Numbered from the stretch's first letter, positions 1 to 8,800 are shown. The stretch: 64,000 nt of DNA from Nitrospira sp. (GCA_024760545.1 CP060501.1:1463501-1527500); one strand, 5' to 3'. Notes: generated by a model from the sequence alone, not told the origin. Program-made: numbers and translations.

Positions 1-150
1 AGAAGTATGGTTGCATGGTCGTCAGACAACCACAGGCAGTCTCTGCAGGTCATACCCCTCTTGAAGTCTGAAGGCCGACCGGTGAATACCGGAGCCACGG
101 CGGTGAGCGTCGTTTACGAGGCGCTCCTCTCGCACGAAGCACAGAACTGA
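1..150 (+). CDS. 3' end of an unidentified gene
   Basis: Frame 1 is open from the first base to a TGA at 148-150 and encodes the last 49 residues of a protein, ending ALLSHEAQN. The piece has ordinary amino-acid composition and no membrane segment, so it is probably a soluble C-terminus. The start and most of the gene lie outside the window. I do not recognise the family. It runs opposite to the following minus-strand genes, so the two units converge at about 150-213. Confidence 0.45.
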   Translation, partial: RSMVAWSSDNHRQSLQVIPLLKSEGRPVNTGATAVSVVYEALLSHEAQN

Positions 151-212
151 ACCGTCGTGCGGATCACGACCGGAGATCCGGTGGCGATGCACTCATGTAG
201 AGCGGAGCACGC

Positions 213-494
213 TTAAGTTAGGGGCGGATGGAAAACGGATGTGGCGAACACAGGTAAGTCGGAGATGGGATGCCCATCGATGCAGAGACGAAGGACACTC
301 GAGGGGCGCAGTTCAGGCACCAGAGGGAGTATCGAGGGATCTTCGCAGACCGATTCCGTGAGCATATCGGAGGCGTTCATGAGACTTAACAGAGTCACCG
401 GGAAGCCAAGCATCTGTGCCAACACGCAGACACACAGCACGAAGACCAGCCACCTCAAGCCTATTGTCTGACCAAACCGTCTCCACGTCTCCAT
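213..494 (-). CDS. 93-residue hypothetical protein, paralog A
   Basis: The first ATG (METWRRFGQ) is chosen because it lines up with the start of the paralog at 2688-2969, giving 93 residues in both; an upstream TTG would add six. A hydrophobic helix at about residues 14-36 (FVLCVCVLAQML) looks like a signal sequence or membrane anchor. The rest is a short, Pro/Glu-rich exported tail with the shared strings TSVFHPPL and SEDPS/CEDPS. About 60% of positions match the paralog, which argues for a real gene since both copies stay open and keep the same length. No family recognised; likely lineage-specific. Confidence 0.6.
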   Translation of the reverse strand: METWRRFGQTIGLRWLVFVLCVCVLAQMLGFPVTLLSLMNASDMLTESVCEDPSILPLVPELRPSSVLRLCIDGHPISDLPVFATSVFHPPLT

Positions 495-623
495 GGAGTG
501 ATATAGCACCAAGAACCGCGTGGAACTTCTAATGTCTCCAGATGAGTTCCCGCCACGCGAGTCTCAGCCAGTTCCGCAACATGCGCTGCGATACCCTGAC
601 AATGTCCGCCAAGTCTCGCTGAC

Positions 624-1328
624 TCACTGGGCGAACTCGATCTTTCTGATGAAAGATTTGGCGACGCCGGTCCCGTTCGCGTTGGCCGTGTCGATGGCGA
701 GAGCGATACCGCTAATGTCCGGAGCTTCTTTGCCGAACACTCGCCGGAACGTGTCGGCGACCGGAAAGTCAGTCTTAACGGTCGCACCCAATCGCGGCCG
801 CTCGACGCAGATGAAGCGACCGATGGCGTGATGGTAGCGCCCCTTGAACGGCTTGTTCGTCGTCTCGGTTTCACAGAGATAGAGGGCGAGGAAGTAGGGG
901 CTGTCGGGAATGAACAGTGACCCGCTCGAGTGTCGCTCCTTGCCAAAGAAAATGTAGACCATGATCGCTTCGGCTCGAGCCCCCTCCTCATAGGAGGCGC
1001 CGGAAGGGAATGCGTCGACACCCCATTCGATACGCACGCGTGAATAGTCTCGGACATCCCTTTCGTTGAGGAGCAGGCCGAAGGCGCGCGTTTTCGTCTC
1101 GAGGGCGATGGCGCTCGGCAAGGCGGAATACACGACCCTTCGAGTGTTTCTCGCATCTTGTTTCGGCTCGAAGCCTTTCGAGCCGAGCCAATTCAAAACA
1201 GATCCGCCTGAAAATCCTGAGAAATCCACACCTGGTTTCAAGCTGTCCGTCGAGCGGGCCAGGTCAACCGACGCAGTCATTGTCAACGCTGCAATAACGA
1301 AAATTATAAGCCTATGCTTGCCTGCCAT
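624..1328 (-). CDS. Exported protein, tentatively DUF3047-like
   Basis: This 234-residue protein starts with a signal peptide (MAGKHRLIIFVIAALTMTASVDLA, cleavage near residues 24-26). The mature part contains an ordered beta-rich stretch with RVRIEWGVDAFPSGA and AEAIMVYIFFG near residues 95-130. That pattern of a Trp-containing strand followed by an acidic loop and a 'vYvvF' strand resembles DUF3047 proteins, which are periplasmic and of unknown function. No catalytic residues can be named. The family assignment is a resemblance by eye only. It is followed, in the same direction, by the 93-residue gene at 213-494. Confidence 0.55.
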   Translation of the reverse strand: MAGKHRLIIFVIAALTMTASVDLARSTDSLKPGVDFSGFSGGSVLNWLGSKGFEPKQDARNTRRVVYSALPSAIALETKTRAFGLLLNERDVRDYSRVRIEWGVDAFPSGASYEEGARAEAIMVYIFFGKERHSSGSLFIPDSPYFLALYLCETETTNKPFKGRYHHAIGRFICVERPRLGATVKTDFPVADTFRRVFGKEAPDISGIALAIDTANANGTGVAKSFIRKIEFAQ

Positions 1329-1447
1329 GCGCTCCCTCCCAGTCGTACCATCTCAACTACACCCGCTACTCCCCTTAGGGAACAGAGGGTCTAGCGTCAG
1401 CGACGCTGCCGATCCTTCTCGGGGGTGGTTGATGCAAAGAATGCAGG

Positions 1448-1840
1448 TCAGTTTAACGCGCTATCCCGGACGCTAAGTCCATCAGTTCCAAATATTATCT
1501 GCATGCCCGGATTTTGAACGATCATCGGAATAACCTCGGTTTCCATGAACGTTCGTAGTTGTTTTAGAGGCAGATCCTCCAAGACAGGCCGAAAGAATCC
1601 AAACTGGAAGAAGTGCTGACCATCGTGAAAAACTAACCGGTCTCGTTGGAAACTATGTGGACGCACATCATAAAACCGCTTCCCGAGGCAATCCGTAATC
1701 AGCTGAACCTTCTCCGGAATTTCGTATTGAACGGGATTCAACGTCGCCCTCTCTAAGAACAATTCGAGTCCAGTGTACCTCCAGAATTCGCATTCTGATC
1801 GGCGCTTGCTACTGGGGATGGCACTGCTTCGTGTGCACAT
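1448..1840 (-). CDS. Hypothetical soluble protein
   Basis: The frame encodes up to 130 residues. The first 35 residues from the ATG at 1840 are rich in Arg/Ser and look non-coding. A TTG at residue 36 (LNPVQYEIPEKVQL), preceded by GAGAGGG at suitable spacing, is a plausible true start and would give about 95 residues. The region after it has mixed helices and strands, with no membrane segment and no signal peptide. No family recognised. Its stop lies just 3' of the separate small gene at 1850-2086, same strand, so the two may be co-transcribed. Confidence 0.4.
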   Translation of the reverse strand: MCTRSSAIPSSKRRSECEFWRYTGLELFLERATLNPVQYEIPEKVQLITDCLGKRFYDVRPHSFQRDRLVFHDGQHFFQFGFFRPVLEDLPLKQLRTFMETEVIPMIVQNPGMQIIFGTDGLSVRDSALN

Positions 1841-1849
1841 GGTTTTGGG

Positions 1850-2086
1850 TTACGCGCTGTCGATTCGCTTCACAGCCATTTGAATCGCCGCTGCCCTGGC
1901 CTGGCTCGGAGTCGAAAAACTTTCTTCGGTGCAGCCACTGTACGATCGAAAGGAGGTTTTCAAAGCTTCAATCACGGTGAATGTACAACCCCAGTTTCCG
2001 CCCGCTTGCCGGGCAGGAGTCAACACAATTTGGCGTCTCTTGTAGTACCCGGATGTTGGACGTGTGTCGGGGCTATCGTCGCTCAT
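1850..2086 (-). CDS. Small hypothetical protein
   Basis: A 78-residue soluble protein beginning MSDDSPDTRP, with AGGA seven bases before the ATG. The central part (RRQIVLTPARQAGGNWGCTF) is followed by a helix-like SQARAAAIQMAVKRIDSA tail. The 'FxTPSQARAAAIQMAVKRID' arrangement resembles small DUF-type proteins that carry a strand-strand-helix fold, but I cannot name one. Ten bases separate it from the next minus-strand gene. Confidence 0.5.
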   Translation of the reverse strand: MSDDSPDTRPTSGYYKRRQIVLTPARQAGGNWGCTFTVIEALKTSFRSYSGCTEESFSTPSQARAAAIQMAVKRIDSA

Positions 2087-2232
2087 TCAGCATCCTGCTC
2101 CTAACATGCCAGGAAGAATCTAGAGTGAACGCCACGGGATCGTACGCATGATTCTCCAAGTTATCTGAGAGTTCCTCGGGGGAAGTATACGTTTCGGTGG
2201 CGATATGTGGAATGTGGTCAAATAAGGATGAC

Positions 2233-2439
2233 TTACTCTGGGTCATAGGGAAGTCCTTCCCAACCTTGGACTCTGGTCAACTTGTAAACCTGTGTTTCCT
2301 CACATCGGAAACAATAGACTTCGATTGCCGGGGCGCCATGCGAGCGTTGTCCGACATACCTGACCTTTGGTGTTCCAGTCGGATTGCATCGACAGACGAT
2401 TTTGAAATACTCTCCTGTGTCCTCACCCGCTACGTGCAT
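2233..2439 (-). CDS. Small zinc-ribbon-like protein
   Basis: A 68-residue protein with a very strong ribosome-binding site (GAGGAGG six bases before the ATG). It carries one Cys pair, CRC near residues 16-18, and a second, CFRC near residues 43-46, separated by about 25 residues, as in small zinc ribbons. A role in binding nucleic acid or another protein is possible, but no specific family is recognised. The strong start site and the compact cysteine pattern make it likely to be a real gene even though it is short. Confidence 0.55.
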   Translation of the reverse strand: MHVAGEDTGEYFKIVCRCNPTGTPKVRYVGQRSHGAPAIEVYCFRCEETQVYKLTRVQGWEGLPYDPE

Positions 2440-2687
2440 AGATGCCTCCTCTATTAAGAGAACACACGGCCAGGGCTGGTCCCCACCACTGGTAAATCAC
2501 TCGACTCATTGCTCTTCGGCCAAATCCCCTTCTTCCCCATCTCTCCCCAGTGGGCCTCGAACAGCTGTATGATGGAAGCCTTCGCAGAGCCGCCCCATAG
2601 CCCGCTCGCGATCCAAGAGACCGGTCATAGCAGGACCGTCACGGCCCGAATACCGCCGGATGATGCACAACGCTTGAAGGGAATCAG

Positions 2688-2969
2688 TTAGATCAGTGGT
2701 GGATGGAAGACCGATGTGAGCAACACGGGAAGATGCGGAATGGCATGCCCGTCGACTTGGAGCCGTAACGCACTGAGCGGACGAATTTCAGGCACTGGCG
2801 GAAGCACCGAGGGATCTTCGGAGTCCGATTCTGTGAACATGTCGGAAGTGTTGAAGAGACTCAAGGGGGTCACCGGGACGTCGACTATCTGTAAAGCCAC
2901 ACAGACACAAAGGAAGGGCACCACCCACGTTGAGCCTATTCGCTGACCACACAGCCGTAGGGTCTTCAT
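2688..2969 (-). CDS. 93-residue hypothetical protein, paralog B
   Basis: Paralog of the gene at 213-494, same strand and same length. Both share a hydrophobic N-terminal helix (FLCVCVALQIV here), then the conserved strings PVT-LSL, SDM-TES, EDPS and TSVFHPPL. Most differences are conservative substitutions, so both copies appear to be under protein-level selection. The ribosome-binding site is weak. Function unknown; probably a membrane-anchored or exported small protein. Confidence 0.6.
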   Translation of the reverse strand: MKTLRLCGQRIGSTWVVPFLCVCVALQIVDVPVTPLSLFNTSDMFTESDSEDPSVLPPVPEIRPLSALRLQVDGHAIPHLPVLLTSVFHPPLI

Positions 2970-3355
2970 CGTTCACATCTGCCCGGTGAAGCAAAGAGCG
3001 GCCAAGAATATCCTGTTTGCAAGGTGTTCGCAATGGGGAGAAATAGAGCATAATAAAGTGATTGCCCAAGAAGCGACATACCCAAGTGATCGTGAATAGC
3101 TGGGGGGGGGTTATCGAGAGTGAAAGATCGAACAGTTGGAGGGCCGAAGCGCTTTAACGGCGGGTGATCTCGGCATGATCGCCCGGAATACGGAGCGGGC
3201 GCTTCACATGGCCAGATCCTTTCTCTGGAAAACGACGATTCACGATCGACTAAACCCTTGGCACACTATTCGGTTTCCCTCTTGATCCTCAGCCGGTTGT
3301 CAGGGGGCGTTCGCCGAGCCTTTGGTTTCGGCATGAAACCAGCGTATGAGCTTGG
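2970..3355. other. Gap without a recognisable gene
   Basis: No ORF with a credible ribosome-binding site was found on either strand. It includes a run of nine or more G residues near 3104-3112 and lies between paralog B and the 3' end of nhaA, both on the minus strand. It probably holds the terminator of nhaA and the promoter of paralog B, but neither could be pinned down. Confidence 0.4.
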
Positions 3356-4573
3356 TCAGAAAGGCCGGCCCCGCGCTTCTTCAGTCATGGGCTTTCTCGT
3401 GCTTGGCTTTTTGCGGAGTGCCAACCACAGCACGAGATATCCGGCCACTGCGGAGAGGAGTGACCCGAGGAGAATCCCAATGCGCTCATCGAACAGCGCA
3501 GGCCGCTGCAGTTCCTCAAAGGCGAGGGCACCGATAAACAGACTCATCGTGAAGCCGACGCCGCACAGGATGGCGACCCCATAGAGCTGAATCGCGGTGA
3601 CTGCCCTCGGTAGGCGGGCAATCCCCAGCAGGATCCCCGCCATGCAGAACAGAAAGACTCCGAGCTGCTTCCCGAGAAACAACCCCAGCGTAATGCCGAG
3701 GGAGACCGGGTGGGTGAGACTGTCCACGGACACCTCGCTCAGAGAGATTCCAGCATTGAAGAAGGCAAACAGGGGCAAGGTGACAAAGGCCACCGCCGTG
3801 TGCAGTTCATCCTCCAGAAAGCGGAGCGGAGAGTGAGCCCGATTCTTAGCATCAGTGAGGGGAATAAACATTGCCAGCAGGACGCCCGCAAGGGTGGCAT
3901 GCACGCCGGACTTCAACACCGCGACCCACATCACGAGGCCCACCAAGGCATAGAGGGAAATGGCCGTCACGCCTTTACGGTTGAGAAGCAGGAGAATCAT
4001 CAGGCAGCCACTGGCGGTCCACAGCATGGCCGCAGAGAGGTTCGAGGTAAAAAAGAATGCGATGATAAGAATGGCGCCGATATCATCGAAAATGGCGAGC
4101 GACACCAGAAACACCTTCAGGGAAAGCGGGACCCGCTGGCCCAGCAGGGAGAGGATGCCCAAAGCGAAGGCCGTATCGGTGGCGATGGGAATCGCCCACC
4201 CAGCCAGCCCGGCTGGATTGTTGTGATTGACCCACCAATAGATACATCCTGGAACCACCATCCCGCCCAGTGCGCCCATGGCAGGAAGCCCCACATTGGC
4301 CGTATCGGACAGTTCGCCTTCCATGACCTCTCGTTTCAGCTCCATCCCGACCAGAAAGAAAAAGAGCACCATAAGACCATCGTTGATCCAGAGCAGGAGG
4401 GGCTTGTGAATTTGGAGACTCCCAAACTGAACCCCGACTGGAATCTGAAGCAGGCTCTCATACAGATGCTTCAGGTCGGTATTGGCGCACAGCATGGCGA
4501 GTGCGGCGGCCACAATCAGCAGAATGCCGCCGGCGGATTCCAGTTTGAGGAAGGTACGGATAGTACTAATCAT
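3356..4573 (-). CDS. nhaA: Na+/H+ antiporter NhaA
   Basis: A 405-residue inner-membrane protein with about 11-12 hydrophobic segments, the usual NhaA length. The N-terminus (MISTIRTFLKLESAGGILLI) matches the family start. The ion-binding Asp pair is present in LVSLAIFDDIGAILI near residues 160-175, corresponding to Asp163/Asp164 of E. coli NhaA. The sequence FFFLVGMELKREVMEGEL near 70-90 and GFTMSLFIGALAF near 345 are further family landmarks. It exchanges external protons for cytoplasmic sodium, controlling pH and Na+ content. The gene stands alone, with no neighbour of related function. Confidence 0.95.
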   Translation of the reverse strand: MISTIRTFLKLESAGGILLIVAAALAMLCANTDLKHLYESLLQIPVGVQFGSLQIHKPLLLWINDGLMVLFFFLVGMELKREVMEGELSDTANVGLPAMGALGGMVVPGCIYWWVNHNNPAGLAGWAIPIATDTAFALGILSLLGQRVPLSLKVFLVSLAIFDDIGAILIIAFFFTSNLSAAMLWTASGCLMILLLLNRKGVTAISLYALVGLVMWVAVLKSGVHATLAGVLLAMFIPLTDAKNRAHSPLRFLEDELHTAVAFVTLPLFAFFNAGISLSEVSVDSLTHPVSLGITLGLFLGKQLGVFLFCMAGILLGIARLPRAVTAIQLYGVAILCGVGFTMSLFIGALAFEELQRPALFDERIGILLGSLLSAVAGYLVLWLALRKKPSTRKPMTEEARGRPF

Positions 4574-4718
4574 TTAGTAGCCCATACACAGTCGCCTACC
4601 GTTGTCCGAAGTTTTGAAGAATGGAAGTGGCTTTCGAGGGACGGAAGGTGGGAATCCTCTAGTGAGGAGTGCCGGCAGCGTATCCGTTGTTTGCTTCATT
4701 CCGCTCTATGGACGCCTC

Positions 4719-4907
4719 TCATTTGGCTTTCGTGAGGAGTTCCTTCAGTTTGTTATACCCCGGAGCCTCCGGGTGGCAATAATGTTCGCTGAGCGAACCG
4801 TTGCTGTTTCTGATCGAGATGCGAAAAATCTTGCCATGCGCCTCGATTTTGACCGCCTCCGTGATATTGAGGAAGAGATCTTTGCTCACCTGAACCATGT
4901 TGTCCAT
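4719..4907 (-). CDS. Small hypothetical protein
   Basis: A 62-residue soluble protein, MDNMVQVSKDLFLNITEAVK at the start. The ATG at 4907 is chosen because GGAGG lies four bases upstream; a TTG would add five residues. Its pattern of short alternating strands and a final KLKELLTKAK helix looks like a folded small domain. Only one Cys and no signal peptide. No family recognised. It precedes nhaA in the same direction with a gap of 145 bases, so co-transcription is possible but not shown. Confidence 0.5.
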   Translation of the reverse strand: MDNMVQVSKDLFLNITEAVKIEAHGKIFRISIRNSNGSLSEHYCHPEAPGYNKLKELLTKAK

Positions 4908-5103
4908 CACCCCTCCGTCCAATCAATCACTTCTTCGCAAGTGTGTTCGCAAGCTGCTCTCAGGCTCATCCTACTGTATCACGAGTGCCTGTGTATCAAA
5001 CGCGCACCGGTTTGTAGAGCGACCACACCAAGGCACCGATCCACTCGATCACCGTCCAGCCCTAATCCCTCCTCTCAGCACCTCCTGAACCCCTGCACCG
5101 CAC

Positions 5104-5292
5104 TCAGTGGATCTGCGGTGCGCGGAGGTAGGCTTTGAGCTGCTCTGAGTAATATTGAACGACCTTTCGCTCTTGAGGAGACAGCGGCGCATGGCCAAAG
5201 AGCACCGACGAAGAAAGGAGCGATTCGCAGGAACAAATGAGCCCGTGGATTTCTTTGCGTAATGGAAAGAATGGACTGATAGACGCCGACAT
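5104..5292 (-). CDS. Small hypothetical protein with a decayed paralog at 8.8 kb
   Basis: A 62-residue frame with GAGGCGG upstream of the ATG. The core KEIHGLICSCESLLSSS is shared with a degenerate copy on the same strand at about 8830-8959 (KLPEYIRSCERLLSSS). About 75 bases upstream of both genes are also similar (5303-5378 and 8969-9044). Conservation of leader plus peptide supports a genuine gene. The protein is predicted helical and soluble; function unknown. Confidence 0.4.
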   Translation of the reverse strand: MSASISPFFPLRKEIHGLICSCESLLSSSVLFGHAPLSPQERKVVQYYSEQLKAYLRAPQIH

Positions 5293-5576
5293 AGGGAACC
5301 GCCTCTCTCACAAAGTGTCGGCGGTGGGCCCTCCGGAACCGGCGGCAGGATGTGTGTTAGATTGCAGACCTGTGACAGTACGCTCGGTGACGACATGCAG
5401 GGATATTGGCTTTCGGATGCGCACCCTGCCAGACCTATTCGTGGGACTCGCCTTTGCGACGCCAGCCGACATGGCCAGCGTCGCCGGATGTCTTCTGTAT
5501 ATCTGCGTGCACAGTCTCATGATGCGGATTGTTCGGAGGTGACTGAAAGAGCACACTCCTGTTCCGCGAGAACAAT

Positions 5577-6140
5577 CTAGGTCTTCGCCTTCACGGTGAT
5601 GTCATTCTTGACCGACTTCACGCCGGGGACCTGCCAGACTTTCCACGACGCTTGTGCGCTCGTCATCAGGTCTGCTACTTCGCCGCTCAGCGAAACCACA
5701 CCCGCATTCGTTTGGGCATGAATCCCGGATTCCTTGAGGTGGGCGTCTTTCGCGATCTGCTCGTTGACCCGCAGGGTAATCGCCTCGTCTTTGTCGTTAA
5801 TCACCTCACGCTTGGATGGCGATACCACTTGTAAGTCGTTCTTCACCGACTTGACGCCATCAATCCCCTTGGCGATATCCTCCACCGCCTGCTTTGCCTC
5901 GCCGGAGTCCACTTTGCCACGGATCATGACCAAACCCTGTGTACTTTCGACGTTGAGATCACTCCCCTTCACCCGAGCATCGGCAAACAGTGCAATCTTG
6001 GTCTTAGCAGTCAACCACGCATCATTGATCGGGGTCTTCTCGGCGGCATTACCAAGCCCGTTCGTCAATCCCGTCAAGAACATTCCCCCGGTTACCAACG
6101 TTGCGCTTAATGTCAGAATAGTCCGTATATTCATTTTCAC
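5577..6140 (-). CDS. Periplasmic protein with two BON domains
   Basis: This 187-residue protein begins with a signal peptide (MKMNIRTILTLSATLVTGGMF, cleavage likely near 30-33). Two BON domains follow, roughly residues 38-105 and 115-185. Each shows the family pattern: a helix (AWLTAKTKIALFAD; TLRVNEQIAKDAHL), 'LNVES-GLVMIRGKV' / 'TNAGVVSLSGEV' strands, then the GV-VKND closing motif (GVKSVKNDLQVV; GVKSVKNDITVK). BON domains bind phospholipid or envelope surfaces, and proteins of this type (OsmY-like) respond to osmotic stress. A stub of a DUF1328-like membrane gene lies 104 bases upstream in the same direction, a common partner of BON genes. Confidence 0.88.
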   Translation of the reverse strand: MKMNIRTILTLSATLVTGGMFLTGLTNGLGNAAEKTPINDAWLTAKTKIALFADARVKGSDLNVESTQGLVMIRGKVDSGEAKQAVEDIAKGIDGVKSVKNDLQVVSPSKREVINDKDEAITLRVNEQIAKDAHLKESGIHAQTNAGVVSLSGEVADLMTSAQASWKVWQVPGVKSVKNDITVKAKT

Positions 6141-6244
6141 TTCTCCTTAGCCAAATAGAACAATCAGATTATGAGTCGCTGTTCGTGAATAGCATTCACT
6201 CAGCAGACAGTTTCTTCCTCACGGCCTTTGATGCCTGCCGGCAA

Positions 6245-6283
6245 TCACCCGGCCACTAGAAACACCAGTACGTAGTAGAGCAT
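6245..6283 (-). pseudogene. Stub of a DUF1328-like small membrane protein
   Basis: GAGGAG lies eight bases before an ATG at 6283 that opens MLYYVLVFLVAG and then meets TGA. The first residues match the typical start of DUF1328 (YtjA-type) proteins, MLxYALVFLVVALIAG. A one-base shift after the 12th codon would continue VIAG, so the reading frame seems to have been lost. These small membrane proteins often lie beside BON-domain genes, as here. Either a decayed gene or a real 12-residue peptide. Confidence 0.4.
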
Positions 6284-7031
6284 GGGTTACTCCTCTCTAT
6301 GGAATCACGCATCCGTTATGGAATTCTCTGAAAGCAGAACCAGTGTCCTACCTCGCCTCCACCAGCAGACCAGGCCACACAAGGGATGCAGCCGTTCAGA
6401 GAGCCTCTGGCATCGGAGCGGCGGAGACTGAGGAATCGATCACGCTGAGAAGAACCAGGAAGCGCAAGTGATGGGACAGTCACCGAAGCTTTACACCGAA
6501 CAATATTACCCTGGGCGCAATGGGCATGAGAGTCAAGCACTATAATTTGACATGGAGCGGTCAAGGCAACAGGAACGCCTGAGAGTCAGCCTCAGAGAGG
6601 GGGCCAAATACCGTCTTTCCCTTAATAACGCTTGACTCGTGCGGCGAATGCGCCCAGGCTGATGTATGAGGTATTGAACCGCGTCGACTGTCCCATCTCT
6701 CGCGCATTTCCCTCCCAAACTCCGGCGCGTCTGATTCCTCAGCCTCTGCCTCCGTATCTTCGAAGCACGACCGTCATCGAGTCCAGCCTCTGTATAGCGC
6801 CTGCGTGATCAGAGAATCGCGGTTGGACATCGGCCTATGGGATTATCAATGCGCGCTGAACTATTTTTGTTTGCGTATGCGGTCGTGTGGGGGATTGTTT
6901 TTCTTGTGACTTTCCTGCTGACTGAATCACGCTGAATCTGAAGACGGCTGAAACACCAAAACTAAACTCGCGAGAGAAACTTCGTTCATGAAGTCTCTCA
7001 TTGATAAATGCATCGGGACATTTCGAATGGC
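6284..7031. other. Gap; one possible 32-residue membrane peptide at 6837-6935
   Basis: Mostly without coding signal. One short plus-strand frame, ATG 6837 to TGA 6935, encodes 32 residues forming a single membrane helix (ELFLFAYAVVWGIVFLVTFL) and ending TESR, superficially like CcmD-type micro-proteins, but no ribosome-binding site precedes it. The rest of the stretch shows nothing I can name. Confidence 0.25.
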
Positions 7032-7076
7032 TGGACCCGGCAACTGGATTCGAATCAGCGACCTACGGTTTACAAA
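7032..7076 (-). repeat. tRNA-Thr 3'-half remnant (att-like scar)
   Basis: Read on the minus strand this is a T-arm with TTCGAATC loop followed by a 3' acceptor strand ending TCCA, preceded by an anticodon-side stretch TTTGTAAACC that would place a UGU (Thr) anticodon. No 5' half follows. It resembles the 3' half left when an element integrates into a tRNA gene. Similar scars occur at 14713, 17449 and 17667 in the same orientation. Confidence 0.5.
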
Positions 7077-7642
7077 TCAGTGAAAGGGGATTGCTCAAGT
7101 CATTGGAGTCCTGGGCAATCCTTCCTTCCATCAATAGTAATGCACGGTTTAAGCGTAATCTGACTTCGTTTCAATTCGTCTCAATTTAGTCCATCTTGTC
7201 GCTGGGACTAACACTCAATTAACACCTGCCGCCTAGCGTGATCGGCACATCCCCCACCCGTCATGGGCTTGAGACTCCTTTTGGCTTTGCAGCAGTAGAA
7301 GAAAAGGAGGAATGAATGTGCACACTGCGGACATTGGGGAGCGATCCATAACCTTAGACGGTGCTTCCGGCCCAGACATCCCTTTATGCTTTTGTTACCT
7401 GTCCCAACCTCCTGACTTCTTTCCCAAGTGTGCGTAATATTGCCCGAAGCAGCTTCAGGGCTTGCAGAGGGGGTGACTGTGACAAAGATACAAACGTGGG
7501 ACATGCGAGCTTAAAGAGCCAGGGGCAGCAGAATGGGATAAATAGACCGGTAAAATAACGGACCACTAATGGCGTTAGGAGATTTGACAACTTCCTCGTA
7601 AATTACTCAAAGCACGAACCGGCCTATACGAAAAAAGGAGAA

Positions 7643-7948
7643 ATGATGAAACCATCCAAGCAATTACTCAACATCGTAGTTGTTGTTGCCAATCTCGTAG
7701 CTGTAACAAACGCCTATGCGGGTCCAGAAATTACCGGTATCCCAAGAGAACCGAAGGACAAAGGCAAGATTGAAATGGCCAGATTATCTCACCAATTATG
7801 CGGTCCAGGATGGACGCTGTCCGATGACCGTGAACATACCCAAGATAGTTTTTTGTGTGTGCCCGTAAAGCCAAAAGTACAATGCCCGACAGATGCTCAG
7901 TTGCTTGAAACAGATTGTTCCATAGGTTGCCTACCGAGGGCAAAGTAG
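7643..7948 (+). CDS. Small secreted cysteine-containing protein
   Basis: A 101-residue protein with a good ribosome-binding site (AAAAAAGGAG, six bases before ATG) and a signal peptide ending near NAYAG (residues 24-27). The mature part of about 75 residues has five cysteines, including LCGPGW, LCVPV and the closing DCSIGC, so disulfides in the periplasm are likely. It is the first plus-strand gene after several kilobases of minus-strand genes and lies just beyond the tRNA-Thr scar at 7032. No known family recognised. Confidence 0.6.
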   Translation: MMKPSKQLLNIVVVVANLVAVTNAYAGPEITGIPREPKDKGKIEMARLSHQLCGPGWTLSDDREHTQDSFLCVPVKPKVQCPTDAQLLETDCSIGCLPRAK

Positions 7949-8213
7949 GCAATCCATGTATTGTGTCCCAGAGGAAGGCTCCTCAGCCCCGTCGGCGAGA
8001 TATCTGGCTTGTAGGGTTCTTACAGTAGGCTCGGCAAGGGGTGTTTCAGCTTCGAGCCCCGAGGCAGAAGATTTGTATTACAAGCATGACGGAGAGGTGG
8101 CTCCCTGTCACTCTTCTGAAGACATAAGGGTGGGATTGCCGGGTGGCAAAAGGTCAACAGCTGGGCTACTGAAGCCCCATGAGGTTTGCTAACTGTATAT
8201 GGGAGCCACATAG
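7949..8213. other. Gap without a recognisable gene
   Basis: Frames in this stretch have no credible start sites and unlikely composition. Nothing structured was seen. Confidence 0.3.
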
Positions 8214-8447
8214 ATGGCCACGCATCAGAATCCGGGCAAGAGTAGATTGGCAATGGGTGGGCAGTGGTATCGGCGCAAGCCCGGCAGTGAAGCGTTTCCT
8301 GTCAAAATATATAGGACTGGTGATGTGAAGTATGTATGGCTCTGTGATCCGAGTGCGATAAGAGCGGAGAGATGCAACCTAGAAGAATGTATGGGAGAGT
8401 TTATAGCGAGGATACGGTCTCCGAATCATCGGAGCCCCCCAGAGTAG
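8214..8447 (+). CDS. Small hypothetical protein
   Basis: A 77-residue basic frame, MATHQNPGKSRLAMGGQWYR at the start. There is no strong Shine-Dalgarno sequence (GGGAGCC lies about ten bases upstream). Two Cys-containing segments (WLCDPSAI and RCNLEECMGEF) could bind a metal or form a disulfide. No signal peptide or membrane helix. It is supported only by its composition and length, so it may be spurious. Confidence 0.3.
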   Translation: MATHQNPGKSRLAMGGQWYRRKPGSEAFPVKIYRTGDVKYVWLCDPSAIRAERCNLEECMGEFIARIRSPNHRSPPE

Positions 8448-8617
8448 TAGACTTTCCTGATATCAGGCTACCATGAACCGGAAACGCTGGTAGCAGTTCA
8501 AGAATTCCACGAGGACAACGACCTCCTCCTTCCATCAGGTATCATCGAACCGCTGCTCATTCCTTCACGTTCTCACGGGGAGAGAGGACGTAGAGGACAT
8601 GAACTACTCCACGAGCA

Positions 8618-8800
8618 TCATTCGGCGACTGCCTGAGGATCGGGAAACGTCGCCTGACATTCCAGACATCGCAACTGACCCAACTTGGAGCCATCCCGCG
8701 AGCGAACGTCATCCACGGCACGACTGTGTGTACACTCCGCGCGTTTCTTTAGCAGCGCTTCTTGTTCAGGAGAGAGTTTGGCTTGGGGTGGGGTAAGCAT
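8618..8800 (-). CDS. Small zinc-finger-like protein
   Basis: A 60-residue protein with an excellent ribosome-binding site (AAAGGAG, eight bases before ATG). An N-terminal helix (KLSPEQEALLKKRAECTH) is followed by a C-terminal RCLECQATF knuckle, so three Cys plus the His of ECTH could hold one zinc ion. The ending with Phe-Pro-Asp-Pro resembles small zinc-ribbon regulators, but no family can be named. It lies immediately 3' of the decayed paralog at 8830-8959 on the same strand. Confidence 0.5.
   Translation of the reverse strand: MLTPPQAKLSPEQEALLKKRAECTHSRAVDDVRSRDGSKLGQLRCLECQATFPDPQAVAE

Noticed and set aside
461-1156. 231-codon open frame on the minus strand
   Set aside because: Ser/Arg/Pro-rich shadow in another frame of the exported DUF3047-like gene.
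3710-4735. 341-codon open frame on the plus strand
   Set aside because: It is antisense to nhaA, rich in His/Gln/Gly and lacks a ribosome-binding site; NhaA on the other strand is unmistakable.
7001-7189. Plus-strand 62-codon frame with a DPATGFESATYGL string
   Set aside because: The string is the translation of the tRNA-Thr 3'-half scar, not a protein domain.
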